DNA of 51,990 bases from an uncultured Coriobacteriaceae bacterium (lineage in GTDB: Bacteria; Actinomycetota; Coriobacteriia; Coriobacteriales; Eggerthellaceae). A program made the translations under genes and the position numbers. Positions 33,888 through 43,448 of the stretch are shown here, piece after piece; position 1 is the first letter of the stretch, and every line of letters begins with the position of its first letter. The notes beneath the pieces are model-generated. The model saw only the letters and a list, made by a program, of their open reading frames with translations. It did not search any database and was not told the DNA's origin. The stretch covers positions 1 through 51,990 of the forward strand of contig URQU01000010.1 in the NCBI GenBank assembly GCA_900550055.1, read 5' to 3'.

Positions 33888-34673
33888 ATGTCGTTTTCGC
33901 TTAATGATGCGTCGCTGAGGAGGAATTGGTTCACCATTTCCTCGCTGGTGTCGAAAGATTTTAAGTTGAAGTATCGTCGCAGCGTGCTCGGCGTGCTGTG
34001 GTCGGTGCTCAACCCGTTGCTCATGATGTGCGTGCTGGCGGCGGTGTTCACCAACGTGCTGAAATTCGGCGACGTTGAGAACTTCCCCATGTACCTGATT
34101 TTGGGCAACGTTTTGTTCGCTCTTATGGCTGACTCCACCAGCGGCGCCATGACCTCTATCTTGGAATCCGCGCCGCTTATCAAAAAGATTCGCGTGGCGA
34201 AGATGATCTTCCCGTTGGAAAAAGTCCTGTTCCAACTGGTAAACTTTGCCATTTCGCTGATTGCCGTCATCGTTGTCATGGTGTTTTTCCGCATTGCGCC
34301 CACGGTGAACTTGCTGGCGCTGCCACTGCTGCTCATTTACATGCTGCTGTTCTGCAGCGGTCTGGGCATGCTGCTGTCCGCGCTGGCCGTTTTCTTCCGC
34401 GACGTGTGCCATCTGTGGGGCGTCATCATCACGGCGTGGACCTACGCCACGCCGCTGTTCTACCCGGTCACGCTGCTGCCCGACTGGATGCAGGCGGCGG
34501 AGGCGTACAATCCCATGTATCACTACGTGGTGTATTTCCGCGACATCGCCATGTACGGCCAGTGGCCGGGCATCAAGGAAAACCTTGTATGCCTTGCCAT
34601 GGCGCTCATCACGTTTGCAATCGGCTTCTTGGTGTTCAAGCGCACTGAGAAGAAGTTCATCCTCTACGTTTAG
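33888..34673 (+). CDS. ABC-2 type polysaccharide/teichoic acid export permease
   Basis: 261 residues with six predicted membrane segments, of the TagG/Wzm/RfbA type. The N-terminal amphipathic stretch KDFKLKYRRSVLGVLWSVLN is the family hallmark. Further segments include YLILGNVLFALMAD, VNFAISLIAVIVVMVFF, LLALPLLLIYMLLFCSGLG and VIITAWTYATPLFYPVTLLP, followed by YNPMYHYVVYFRDI. It should form a dimeric channel that flips a lipid-linked wall polymer outward, driven by the ATPase gene that starts 9 bases downstream. The start at ATG 33888 has a ribosome binding site; the frame is open 21 codons upstream without one. Confidence 0.92.
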   Translation: MSFSLNDASLRRNWFTISSLVSKDFKLKYRRSVLGVLWSVLNPLLMMCVLAAVFTNVLKFGDVENFPMYLILGNVLFALMADSTSGAMTSILESAPLIKKIRVAKMIFPLEKVLFQLVNFAISLIAVIVVMVFFRIAPTVNLLALPLLLIYMLLFCSGLGMLLSALAVFFRDVCHLWGVIITAWTYATPLFYPVTLLPDWMQAAEAYNPMYHYVVYFRDIAMYGQWPGIKENLVCLAMALITFAIGFLVFKRTEKKFILYV

Positions 34674-34682
34674 GCGGTCCCT

Positions 34683-36557
34683 ATGCCAGAAAACGTCAAC
34701 ACATCTCCGCTCGGCGACGTTGTCGAGCAGGATTCCGAGCTTGACACGCGTCCGGTTATGGTCGATGTCAGCCATGTGTCCATGGTGTTCAACATGGCCA
34801 ACGAGCAGCTGAACAGCCTGAAGGAATACGCCATCGCCCTGGCGCGTCGAGAGCTGATGTTCAAGGAGTTCCGCGCGCTTGACGATGTGTCGTTCACCGT
34901 TCGCAAAGGCGATGTGTTCGGCATTCTCGGCACGAACGGCTCGGGCAAGTCCACCATGCTGAAGATCATCGCTGGCGTGTTGGAGCCCTCGGAGGGCGCG
35001 TGCACCATCAACGGCAACATCGCGCCGCTCATCGAGCTGGGCGCTGGTTTCGATATGGAGCTGACTGCACGCGAAAACGTGTACCTCAACGGCGCGTTGC
35101 TGGGCTACTCGCGCAAATTCATCGATCAGCACTTCGACGAGATCGTGGAATTTGCCGAGGTCGAGAAATTCCTGGACATGCCCATGAAGAACTACTCGTC
35201 GGGTATGGTGGCGCGCATCGCGTTCGCCATTGCCACGGTCATCGTGCCGGAAATCCTTATCGTTGATGAGGTGCTTTCCGTCGGCGACTTCATGTTCCAG
35301 CAGAAGTGCGAGCGCCGCATCACCAAGCTTATCAAGGAGCATGATGTCACGGTGCTGATCGTCTCGCACAACAACGCGCAGATTGAGCGTATGTGCAACC
35401 GCGCCATCTGGATCGAGAAGGGTCACACACGCATGATCGGCGACGCGAAGGAGGTGTGCCGTACCTACAGCATTCTGGGTGGTCACCAGGGCAGCTCGAA
35501 GTCCGAGCAGCGCGTGTTCAAGCTGTTGGAAAGCCCGAAGGTGCCTGATCCGGCAAGCTACACGGCTATCGCCGGTGATGACCGCTATGGTACGGCGGCG
35601 AAGCTGATGGAGGGCCGCCCGCTGGGCGCGGGCGGTACCGTGGTGCTGGCGCAGGGCGATTCCGTGCCGGCGGCCGCGGCGGCTACGGGTGTGGCCAGCC
35701 TGTGCTCTGCACCGCTGTTGCTGTTCAAGCCTGCATCGGTGCCCGACATCACCGCACGCGCGCTGCGCGAGCTTGCGCCGGCGCGCATGGTGGTGGTAGG
35801 CGAGGCTGGCATGGATGTTGGGCGTATCGAAGAGTCGCTGCGTGCCACGTGCCCCGATGCCCAGCTGGAGCTGTTGACGGGCGAGAACCCTGCGCAGATG
35901 GGCTTGCGCGTGTTCGAGCGTGCGCCAAGGGTGACGGGCGAAGCATGGGGTGACCTGGCGTTTGTGGCGGGCACCGATGAGATGGGACACTTGGTGTCGG
36001 CGCTGCCGGTGTTGTATGGTTTGCGCGCCCCCATCCTGTTTATCGATGAGGGCCGCGAATCGGCCGTCACAGTGGCTTCGACCATCGAAGGTTCGGACAT
36101 CAAGCGCGTGCTATACCCCAACGACTTGGATCGCAAGCCCGAGGGGTACGACGTGATTATGGGCATGAGGGCCGATGTCGAAGAGTTCGCGGATTCCGGC
36201 CCGTACAACAACAACGAATGGCTCAACGACTGGGTTATGCGCAATCACGCTATGCCGGTTCCCGAGGACGGCTACAACCTGATGGTTGCGTCGGTGTGGG
36301 ATCCGTTTGATGCTCTGACCTGCGGCGTTTGGGCTGCTGGCTCGGGCAACCTTATGCTGCTCGAGGATACGCAGGACCTTGACAGCGTGTCGCACGCCAT
36401 TTACTACATCCAGCGTTACGGCGCCTACGTCACCGGTCTGACGTTCTTCGGCGACCTTGATCATTATGGGAAGCTGGACAAAAGCCTGCTGGCGAAGGCC
36501 ATTCGCCTTGAGGGCGAGGACGTTCCCGCATGGGATGAAGTCCCGCCGGTGATCTAG
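34683..36557 (+). CDS. Polymer-export ABC ATPase with C-terminal triple CWB2-like module
   Basis: 624 residues. Residues 20-275 are a TagH/Wzt-type ATPase: Walker A GTNGSGKST (K89), signature YSSGMVARIAFA, Walker B ILIVDEVLSVGD, and the H-loop in LIVSHNNAQ. After a hydrophilic linker (GHQGSSKSEQRVFK) with no membrane segment, residues 293-615 show three divergent CWB2-like repeats: YTAIAGDDRYGTAAKLMEG with AAAAATGVASLCSAPLLLF and MVVVGEAG; ELLTGENPAQMGLRVF with LVSALPVLYGLRAPILF; and YNLMVASVWDPFDALTCGVW with LMLLEDTQDLD. Some Wzt proteins have a C-terminal carbohydrate-binding domain that selects the finished polymer, and TagH has an extracytoplasmic SH3b-like tail. A CWB2 domain in that position is something I do not know from described exporters. 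It would read the polymer inside the cell (inference). Confidence 0.88.
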   Translation: MPENVNTSPLGDVVEQDSELDTRPVMVDVSHVSMVFNMANEQLNSLKEYAIALARRELMFKEFRALDDVSFTVRKGDVFGILGTNGSGKSTMLKIIAGVLEPSEGACTINGNIAPLIELGAGFDMELTARENVYLNGALLGYSRKFIDQHFDEIVEFAEVEKFLDMPMKNYSSGMVARIAFAIATVIVPEILIVDEVLSVGDFMFQQKCERRITKLIKEHDVTVLIVSHNNAQIERMCNRAIWIEKGHTRMIGDAKEVCRTYSILGGHQGSSKSEQRVFKLLESPKVPDPASYTAIAGDDRYGTAAKLMEGRPLGAGGTVVLAQGDSVPAAAAATGVASLCSAPLLLFKPASVPDITARALRELAPARMVVVGEAGMDVGRIEESLRATCPDAQLELLTGENPAQMGLRVFERAPRVTGEAWGDLAFVAGTDEMGHLVSALPVLYGLRAPILFIDEGRESAVTVASTIEGSDIKRVLYPNDLDRKPEGYDVIMGMRADVEEFADSGPYNNNEWLNDWVMRNHAMPVPEDGYNLMVASVWDPFDALTCGVWAAGSGNLMLLEDTQDLDSVSHAIYYIQRYGAYVTGLTFFGDLDHYGKLDKSLLAKAIRLEGEDVPAWDEVPPVI

Positions 36558-36575
36558 ACGAAGGAGTTTGGGCTC

Positions 36576-39500
36576 ATGCCTCGTTTTTCTATTGTGATTG
36601 CTGCGTATGGTAACGCCGAATATTTGCCGGCATGTTTGGAGAGCGTTCGCTCTCAGGACTACGCCGATTGGGAAGCGATTGTTGTTGTAGATGCAAGCCC
36701 CGATGATTGTCTTCAAATTGCGCAGGGCTACGCACAAGACGATGATCGATTCGTCGTGATCGGCAAATCGGTGAATGAGGGCTTGCACCTTGCGCGGAAA
36801 ACTGGCGTAAAGGCTTGCGAAGGCGATTTCGTTACGTTTTTAGATGCCGACGATGAGCTGTGCCCGGGCGTGCTTTCCGCGTTGGCGGGGGTTTCCGAGC
36901 AAACGAATGCCGACGTTGTCCATTTCGGCATTGTGTGCGAGGATGGCGAAAAGTCCAATGGCATGGCGGCGGGGTTTGAAAAATGGGCAAATCACGATGC
37001 TCCGAATTTAACTCGATATGATGCATTGCAAACGGTCTTCGACCCGTCGTTTGGCTACAAAAGGGACTGGAATGCTCATCACCGCCTGTATCGCGCTTCG
37101 CTGTTAAAGGCTGCCTACACTCGCATGACGGGCGCTCGTCTTGAGCGTGCTGAGGATGGATACGAATATTTAGTTGTTGCAAGCCTGATGCAGACGGAAA
37201 TCACGCGAAACGACATCGTTGGATATAAATATTTTATTGGTCGTGGTGTTACGAGTGGCGATATGCTGTCGGTTGAATCGTTTGGGCGTTCCGCTCGACA
37301 GATTCGCGATTGCTACGATGCGGCAATTTCCTATGCTCAATCCATGGGAGATGAGGTCGTCCTTTCTTGCGCCAAAGGCTTTAAGGCGCGTGTGATTTAT
37401 AGTCTGGCCAACGAGTGGTTTGAGCGTGTTTCCGATGCCGACAAGTTGGTTGCTGCCGATGTTGCATATGACGCCGTTGACGCGGTTGAGTTCGCTGCGC
37501 ACGTTCATCGTTTCGTGCGCGATCGCGCGTATGCCTTGCTGCAGGCCGGTGACGTGGATGTCATGCGTGCGTCTGACGTGGCTGCGTGGTACGCCAAAGC
37601 CAAGGAGCTGTTGGGCAAAGGCGCTTCCGAAAGTCCCACGTATCGCGAGTATTACTTGGCGGCGCGCAACCACATGGCCGACGTGCGCCATGCCATTCAG
37701 CGTGCGGATTGGGATGCGCAGCGCGTGCGGATCTTCGTGTCCGCCCACAAAAACGTGGACCTGTTCGATGGAAACGTGATGCAGCCGGTGCAGGTAGGCG
37801 CAGCGGCTGCGGGCCAGCGCTTCGACTGGGCGCTGCATGACGATGAGGGCGACAACATCTCCGAGCTCAATCCGCAGTACTGTGAGCTCACGGCGCAATA
37901 CTGGGCATGGAAGAACGTGGATGCCGAGTACTACGGCTTCTGCCATTATCGCCGCTATTTCGATTTCAGCGACACCGAGCACGAGGAAAACGAGTTCGGC
38001 GAGGTCATCGATGAGTTCATTGATTCCGCTTCGCAAAAGCGCTACCGCTTGGACGACGAATCCATTCGTGCGGCCGTGCAGGGCTATGATGTTATCACAA
38101 CGCGTACGCAAGACATTCGCCGCTATATGGACGAGGAAGCAACGCTTCGCTCGCAGTACGATGCCGCGCCGAAGCTGTTCGTGGAAGATCTCGACCGCGT
38201 GATGGAGATCCTTGTTCGCCGTCATCCGGATTATCAGCAGGACGTGCAGACGTTCTTGGCGGGCCATACGGGACGTTTCTGCAATATGTTTATTATGCAC
38301 CGCGAGGTGTTCCAGGAATATTGCGCCTGGTTGTTCCCCATTTTGGAGGAATTCACGACGACGGCAGACATGTCTTTGTACACCAAGGAGGGCCTGCGCA
38401 CGCCGGGACACCTATCCGAGCGCCTGCTTAACGTCTTCCTGCTGCATCACGAGCGCGTGGGGGCGGGTTGGAAGATGAAAGAGTTGCAGTGCGTGCACTT
38501 GAACCAGCCGGATTTCCATTACGAACCGGAAATGGTGCTGCCCGAAGGCGATTTCCGTCCGGTGATCCCCGTTGCGTTCGCGGCGGACAACAACTACGTG
38601 CCCATGCTCACCACCACCATGTATTCCATGATGGCCAACGCCTCCAATGAGTATCGCTACGAAGTGGTGGTACTGCAGAAGGATATAGCATACGAGAACC
38701 GCGTGCTCATGACCGATTTCTTCGCGAGCCGCTTCGACAACGTGTCCATTCAGTTCTGCGACGTATCGCGCCTGGTGAGCCAGTATGATTTGACTACCAA
38801 TAACCCGCACATCAGCGTGGAGACGTACTACCGCTTCCTCATCCAGAAGCTCATGCCGTACTACGACAAGGTGCTGTACCTGGATTCCGACCTTATCGTG
38901 AAGGGCGACGTGTCAGAGCTGTTCAACGTGGAGCTTGGCGACAATCTGCTGGCCGCCGTGCGCGACATCGACTTCTTGGGCAACGTGAACATGCAGGACG
39001 GCCAGCGCGCGAAGTACACACGCGAGGTGCTGGGCATGCATGATCCGTATGCATACTTCCAGGCCGGCGTGCTGGCGCTGAACACGCGCGCCATGCGCGA
39101 GCTCCATCCCATCGAGAAGTGGCTCGAGTTCGCCTCCGACGACCGGTTTATCTACAACGACCAGGACGTGCTCAACGCGCATTGCGAGGGGCGCGTGACG
39201 TATCTGCCTTACGACTGGAACGTCATGATTGACTGCGCCAACCGTATTGCGAACGTGTTCTCGCACGCGCCCGCGGCGGTGTTCGACGCGTTCAACGACT
39301 CGCGTGGCCACGAGAAGATCGTGCACTACGCGGGCTTCGAAAAACCGTGGAAGATGACGAACTGCGATCGCTTCGAGCTGTACTGGGAGTACGCGCGCGA
39401 CACGCCGTTCCGGGAGCGTCTAATGGCGCTGCTGTGGAAAGCCAGCATGCCCGCGCCCGCCGTGCCGCCGTCGGCAATTGACGACCATGAGTGCGCCGTG

Positions 39501-39608
39501 TCCGACGACAGCCCGCTGCGCAAGATCATCGACCCTATTGCTCCTTTTGGTACCGCCCGCCGAGAGGTCTTGAAGTCGATAGGTCGCGCGGTGCAAGGGA
39601 AGAAGTAG
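36576..39608 (+). CDS. Three-domain glycosyltransferase GT2-DUF4422-GT8
   Basis: 1010 residues, cytosolic. A GT2 domain (about 1-230: FSIVIAAYGNAEYLPACLES, then TFLDADDEL) is followed by a DUF4422 domain (about 384-655: IFVSAHKN, LNPQYCELTAQYWAWKN, YYGFCHYRRYFDF). The C-terminal domain is GT8 (about 660-950: IPVAFAADNNYVPML, YRFLIQKLMPYYDKVLYLDS with D-S-D metal motif, YFQAGVLALN, YNDQDVLNA, IVHYAGFEKPW). DUF4422 is a predicted glycosyltransferase domain often found with GT2 or GT8. The gene starts 18 bases after the exporter ATPase (AAGGAG ribosome binding site) and ends with a strong terminator, so it belongs to the exporter operon. Three transferases in one chain could build a repeat unit or a terminal cap. 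Confidence 0.9.
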   Translation: MPRFSIVIAAYGNAEYLPACLESVRSQDYADWEAIVVVDASPDDCLQIAQGYAQDDDRFVVIGKSVNEGLHLARKTGVKACEGDFVTFLDADDELCPGVLSALAGVSEQTNADVVHFGIVCEDGEKSNGMAAGFEKWANHDAPNLTRYDALQTVFDPSFGYKRDWNAHHRLYRASLLKAAYTRMTGARLERAEDGYEYLVVASLMQTEITRNDIVGYKYFIGRGVTSGDMLSVESFGRSARQIRDCYDAAISYAQSMGDEVVLSCAKGFKARVIYSLANEWFERVSDADKLVAADVAYDAVDAVEFAAHVHRFVRDRAYALLQAGDVDVMRASDVAAWYAKAKELLGKGASESPTYREYYLAARNHMADVRHAIQRADWDAQRVRIFVSAHKNVDLFDGNVMQPVQVGAAAAGQRFDWALHDDEGDNISELNPQYCELTAQYWAWKNVDAEYYGFCHYRRYFDFSDTEHEENEFGEVIDEFIDSASQKRYRLDDESIRAAVQGYDVITTRTQDIRRYMDEEATLRSQYDAAPKLFVEDLDRVMEILVRRHPDYQQDVQTFLAGHTGRFCNMFIMHREVFQEYCAWLFPILEEFTTTADMSLYTKEGLRTPGHLSERLLNVFLLHHERVGAGWKMKELQCVHLNQPDFHYEPEMVLPEGDFRPVIPVAFAADNNYVPMLTTTMYSMMANASNEYRYEVVVLQKDIAYENRVLMTDFFASRFDNVSIQFCDVSRLVSQYDLTTNNPHISVETYYRFLIQKLMPYYDKVLYLDSDLIVKGDVSELFNVELGDNLLAAVRDIDFLGNVNMQDGQRAKYTREVLGMHDPYAYFQAGVLALNTRAMRELHPIEKWLEFASDDRFIYNDQDVLNAHCEGRVTYLPYDWNVMIDCANRIANVFSHAPAAVFDAFNDSRGHEKIVHYAGFEKPWKMTNCDRFELYWEYARDTPFRERLMALLWKASMPAPAVPPSAIDDHECAVSDDSPLRKIIDPIAPFGTARREVLKSIGRAVQGKK

Positions 39609-39660
39609 AACGTACGAGCAATTGGCTTGTACGTGATTTTGGCCGTTGTCGCATTCTGTG

Positions 39661-39700
39661 AAGCGGGCCCATTGTTATTTGCAATGGGCCCGCTTTGTGT
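39661..39700. terminator. Bidirectional terminator between convergent genes
   Basis: A 14-bp perfect stem AAGCGGGCCCATTG / CAATGGGCCCGCTT (39661-39674 with 39682-39695). It lies between the end of the glycosyltransferase gene and the end of the leftward LRR-CWB2 gene. Confidence 0.85.
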
Positions 39701-39735
39701 ATGATTTCAAATTTTGATGACGCGACGGCTTTTGT

Positions 39736-42700
39736 CTAATCCAATATGTCGTTGACTCTCTGTTGCAATTCGGCGGGCATGACTGCTTTTCCGCCCAAGA
39801 TATAGGCTTGTTCCACATCCTTGGCATGGGAAGGAAGGAATGCGGATGTGCCTTCGGAGTCTGCGCCTTTAATCGTTGTTGTGCTTATGCTTCCAAATCT
39901 TGGATTTGCATTTGTCAGAAGCACTACGCCGCCAGCTTTACCTGCGAGCGCTGCGCCGGCCAGCGCATCAACGCCTTTGGGGTCAGGCGCTCCGGAGGCT
40001 AGGCATATGGTGGAAGGGGACAGCAGCCCGTGTTCGACCATGTAGGTTGCGATTTGGTTGGAGGTGTCGTATCCATCCCAGCCCGATAGGCGCACAACGC
40101 GTTCTTTGCCGAAGACTTCCTCGACCGAGGCTTGAGGAACCGCTCCATTACCGCCTGGCACATAAATCGTGCCGGAGAGCTTCTTGATTGCGGATGCTGC
40201 GGCTTCCGTTAATTGCCGTCCATGTGCCTCGTCGGTTTCAAGGAAGATTGGTACTTGGTATTTATAAGCGTAGGAGCTTATGGACAATGCGTCCTGGAAA
40301 TTTGTGGACATGGCCACTACTGCGTTGCTTCCTGGATTGCCGCCGTGCTCGGCGATTTTCTTTGCGCATTCAGTAGAAGTATCCCAGCTATCATACCCGA
40401 ATATGCGGCCTTGCGTCTGGCAGCCAAATGTAGCCAGGCCTCCTTCGATATCGCCGGGGATAGCTCCTGTGCCGCCAATGATATAGGCCTTTTTCGCCCC
40501 AAGTGCTTGGACTGCTCTGGCGGCTGCATCTGATAATGAATAGCGATCGGTCAGCACAATGGGTGCATTGAGTACGCCGGCCAAGCCGGTAGCGCTCATT
40601 GCATCGGCAAAATCATCGTCTCGGGCGATGACGACCCATTCCGAGCCTTCGGGGAATGCCTCTGTAGCAATTCGAGCCGATGTGTCTGCCGCGCTTTCGC
40701 CGGCGAGACGCACCGCGCTGCCCTGTTCGGCTTCGTCGATTTGGAACGTGAACGTACGGGTGCCATGGTACTTTCCCTTGCCGGTGATTACGATTGTCGC
40801 CGTTCCGGGTGCGGTGTTGTTTTCGTAATAGATATCGAAATCTCTACCACTGTACAGGTATTGATTCCCGATGTAAACGTTAGGCTTTGGCTCGGCAGAG
40901 GTGCCATCAAATCTAATATCGTACGAATTGAGGTAGATGGACGAGTTTGCGACATCTTGGTAATCTGTGCTATCAGTGTAATAGCTTCGCTTAATATCGG
41001 CGTTTCGTGCGAATGAATCTGCAGCAGAACCTCTGACGCATGTTATCGTGCCGTTTTCAAGTCCCGACAAATCAAAGGCATTGTTTGAAATATTGGTCGT
41101 GTTAGGCGTTATGGTTGCGTTAACCAAATCGTAGCATTTGTAAAAAGCGTGCTCGTAAATGTTTCTTACCGATATGGGCAAGTCAATTGCTTTAAGTGAA
41201 GTGCAGTTTTCGAAAGTGCTGTAGTTGATTTGTTGGATATTCGAGGGTAGCGAAACAGATTCAAGAGAGGTGCAGTTAATAAAAGCACCGCCGCCGATTT
41301 CAGCAACATCGGCAGGTATTTGCAGATCCTGTAAAGATGTGCAGTTACTAAATGAGTTGTAACCGATTTTGCGAAGCGAATCAGGTAGATTGACCTGCTG
41401 CAGGGATTTGCAGTAACCGAATGCACTATTCGATATAGAGGTAACTCCTTCGGGTATATCAATCCTTTGCAAGGAAACGCATCCGGAAAATGAGCCTTCG
41501 CAGATTTGGCGAGCGCTATCGGGGACAATGACGTTGCTAAGCGCAGTGCAGCCGCCAAGACCGTTGATTTTTTTGATGCCTGGTGCAAACTTAACATTGG
41601 TAAGAGCTGGCGCCCCAAGCATACCGCCCGTTATACCATCGGGCAGCGTGATGCTTTTCAGCGCGGTGCAGCCAGCAAATGTGCCGCTATTCGAATTACT
41701 AGGATAATAGCTTCCTCCTAGTTCGACTCCTTTTGTTGGAAGGTTGACCGTGGATAGCGACGCGCAATCGGCGAACGCCCCATCGTGTATTGCTTTTACG
41801 GTGTCGGGGAGGTTGATCGATGCAAAACCGCACCCTTTAAAGGCGCAACCTTCGATAGTTTTAACTGATTCCGGGATGTCCAAGCTTGTTAGTGCTTTGC
41901 AGTTGGAAAAGCAGTAGGAGGGTATGGTTTTAACACCGTTGGGGATGCTAACGGCTTCAAGAGCTTCGCAATTTTTAAACATGCTCGCAGATAGAGCGTT
42001 GACACTGTCTTCGAATGTGACGCTTTTGAGGGCCGGTGCGGAAAACATCGAGTAATCCCAGGCGTAGTAGTTTTCGCTTGAGAGTGCGGTGATGCCTTTG
42101 GGGATGTGTAGGTTCGTGAGCGATGTGCAGCCCTGGAAGACGTTGCCATAGCGCTTGGGTCCGTCGTTATAGCTGAAGAACACGCTTCCGATCTCGCAAC
42201 CGCCTTCTGGTAGGCGCACCGACTCGAGCGCCTCGCAGCCGCTGAAAGCGAAGGCGCCGATCGATTTGACGGAGTCGGGGATGTCGACCGACTTGAGGGA
42301 AGGGCAGTTCGCCAGGAGGCCGTGGTCGATTGCCGATACATCGTTAGCGAACGTGACGCTTTCGAGAGCCGGTGCGGCAAAGGCAAAGGCTCCTGTTGGC
42401 GAATCATTATCATTGGGGATGGTTAGACCATCCGGGATGATTATGTGTTTAAGAGAGTCGCAGCCAGTGAAAATAGGACCGCAATTGCCATCTAAGCCAT
42501 TATTACCGATTTCGCAACCGCCTTCGGGCAGGCGCACCGACTCGAGCGACGCGCAGCCGCTGAATGCGTATGCGTCGATTGATTTGACGGAGTCGGGGAT
42601 GTCGACCGACTTGAGGGAAGGACAGTTCGCCAGGAGGCCTTTGCAAATCGCGGAGGTGCCTTCGGCAAATGTCACGCTCTCTAGTTTGGGTGCGGAGAGG

Positions 42701-43410
42701 GCGCTAATATATGTTCCTCGATAACTTCCATCTATGATGTTAAGACCCTTTGGGATTGTTATTAATTTGAGCGAAACGCACTCATCGAAGATACTTCCAT
42801 AGGCATCCCAATTATCTCTATGTCCAATTGTGCAACCGTTTTCCGGCAGATGGACCGACTCGAGATTTTTGTTGTTACTAAACGCGAAACCGCCGATGGA
42901 CTTCACGCTGTTGGGTATGTAGATGGAGGTTAGCCATAGGTCGGTTCTGTCCGAGAGGTCGTAGTCGGACTGCGGAGTTTTCCCGCTAAAGGCGTACGCT
43001 GCGATTGCCGTTACCGGGTGACCATCTATCGATTCCGGAATGACGATGCCGCGCTTGGTTTTTTCGTCCGTGGTGCCGGTGATGGTTGCGTTGCCGTCGT
43101 CGCCGATGCTGTACGTGAGGGTGCTTTCCGCGTCTTCGCCTGCGGACAGTGCTATGGGCGCGTCTTCGACTGCTGCTTCAGTAGCCTGTAGCGAGGGGGA
43201 ATCGTTTGCGGCGGCTAAGGTCGAATCGAGCTTATCGCCAAGAGTTTCCTCGTTGCTTGGCTCCTGTAATTCGGAGGTTGGGGAATTGTCGCTCCGGCTT
43301 TCCTGCGCCAAAGCTGGCGAGGGTATGCACATGGTGCTTGCTAGCATCGCCGCAACAGCTGTGCGTGTTGTGCGAGAAACAATATTTGGCTGAAACGCTC
43401 TTTTATCCAT
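39736..43410 (-). CDS. Large CWB2 surface protein with LRR_5-type leucine-rich repeats
   Basis: 1224 residues. A signal peptide (cleavage near ALA-QE) and an acidic Ser/Glu linker lead to about 20 LRR_5/BspA-type repeats (about 110-820; consensus VKSIGAFAFSGCxALESVRLPEGG). This is a different LRR class from the DUF285 genes at 24.6-31.0 kb. A beta domain (about 835-900; NVYIGNQYLYSGRDF with ITGKGKYHGTRTF) precedes three CWB2 repeats (about 905-1224). Segments around 42180-42660 repeat nearly exactly, showing recent internal duplication. AAGGAGG lies before the ATG. A probable adhesin or matrix-binding protein (inferred from the family). Confidence 0.92.
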   Translation of the reverse strand: MDKRAFQPNIVSRTTRTAVAAMLASTMCIPSPALAQESRSDNSPTSELQEPSNEETLGDKLDSTLAAANDSPSLQATEAAVEDAPIALSAGEDAESTLTYSIGDDGNATITGTTDEKTKRGIVIPESIDGHPVTAIAAYAFSGKTPQSDYDLSDRTDLWLTSIYIPNSVKSIGGFAFSNNKNLESVHLPENGCTIGHRDNWDAYGSIFDECVSLKLITIPKGLNIIDGSYRGTYISALSAPKLESVTFAEGTSAICKGLLANCPSLKSVDIPDSVKSIDAYAFSGCASLESVRLPEGGCEIGNNGLDGNCGPIFTGCDSLKHIIIPDGLTIPNDNDSPTGAFAFAAPALESVTFANDVSAIDHGLLANCPSLKSVDIPDSVKSIGAFAFSGCEALESVRLPEGGCEIGSVFFSYNDGPKRYGNVFQGCTSLTNLHIPKGITALSSENYYAWDYSMFSAPALKSVTFEDSVNALSASMFKNCEALEAVSIPNGVKTIPSYCFSNCKALTSLDIPESVKTIEGCAFKGCGFASINLPDTVKAIHDGAFADCASLSTVNLPTKGVELGGSYYPSNSNSGTFAGCTALKSITLPDGITGGMLGAPALTNVKFAPGIKKINGLGGCTALSNVIVPDSARQICEGSFSGCVSLQRIDIPEGVTSISNSAFGYCKSLQQVNLPDSLRKIGYNSFSNCTSLQDLQIPADVAEIGGGAFINCTSLESVSLPSNIQQINYSTFENCTSLKAIDLPISVRNIYEHAFYKCYDLVNATITPNTTNISNNAFDLSGLENGTITCVRGSAADSFARNADIKRSYYTDSTDYQDVANSSIYLNSYDIRFDGTSAEPKPNVYIGNQYLYSGRDFDIYYENNTAPGTATIVITGKGKYHGTRTFTFQIDEAEQGSAVRLAGESAADTSARIATEAFPEGSEWVVIARDDDFADAMSATGLAGVLNAPIVLTDRYSLSDAAARAVQALGAKKAYIIGGTGAIPGDIEGGLATFGCQTQGRIFGYDSWDTSTECAKKIAEHGGNPGSNAVVAMSTNFQDALSISSYAYKYQVPIFLETDEAHGRQLTEAAASAIKKLSGTIYVPGGNGAVPQASVEEVFGKERVVRLSGWDGYDTSNQIATYMVEHGLLSPSTICLASGAPDPKGVDALAGAALAGKAGGVVLLTNANPRFGSISTTTIKGADSEGTSAFLPSHAKDVEQAYILGGKAVMPAELQQRVNDILD
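42183..42640 (-). repeat. Nearly identical LRR-coding duplications
   Basis: Two stretches of the LRR gene (about 42183-42315 and 42495-42635) are almost the same in DNA as well as protein. Both contain GACTTGAGGGAAGG.CAGTTC and code for SLKSVDIPDSVKSI followed by SVRLPEGGCEIG. This is a recent tandem-type duplication able to change repeat number by recombination. Confidence 0.65.
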
Positions 43411-43448
43411 GCTTCCTCCTTGATCTGGCTCTACGACTTAAATAGTAC

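Noticed and set aside
33771..35990. 739-codon minus-strand open frame across the ABC exporter genes
   Set aside because: His/Gln/Arg-rich shadow of two well-supported genes on the other strand.
35559..36540. Exporter ATPase C-terminus as a Wzt-type beta-sandwich
   Set aside because: The repeat pattern (I-A-G-D-D-R-Y-x-T-A, A-T-G-V-A-x-L-x-x-A-P-L-L-L, V-V-V-G) follows CWB2 rather than the Wzt immunoglobulin-like domain. A structure prediction should confirm this.
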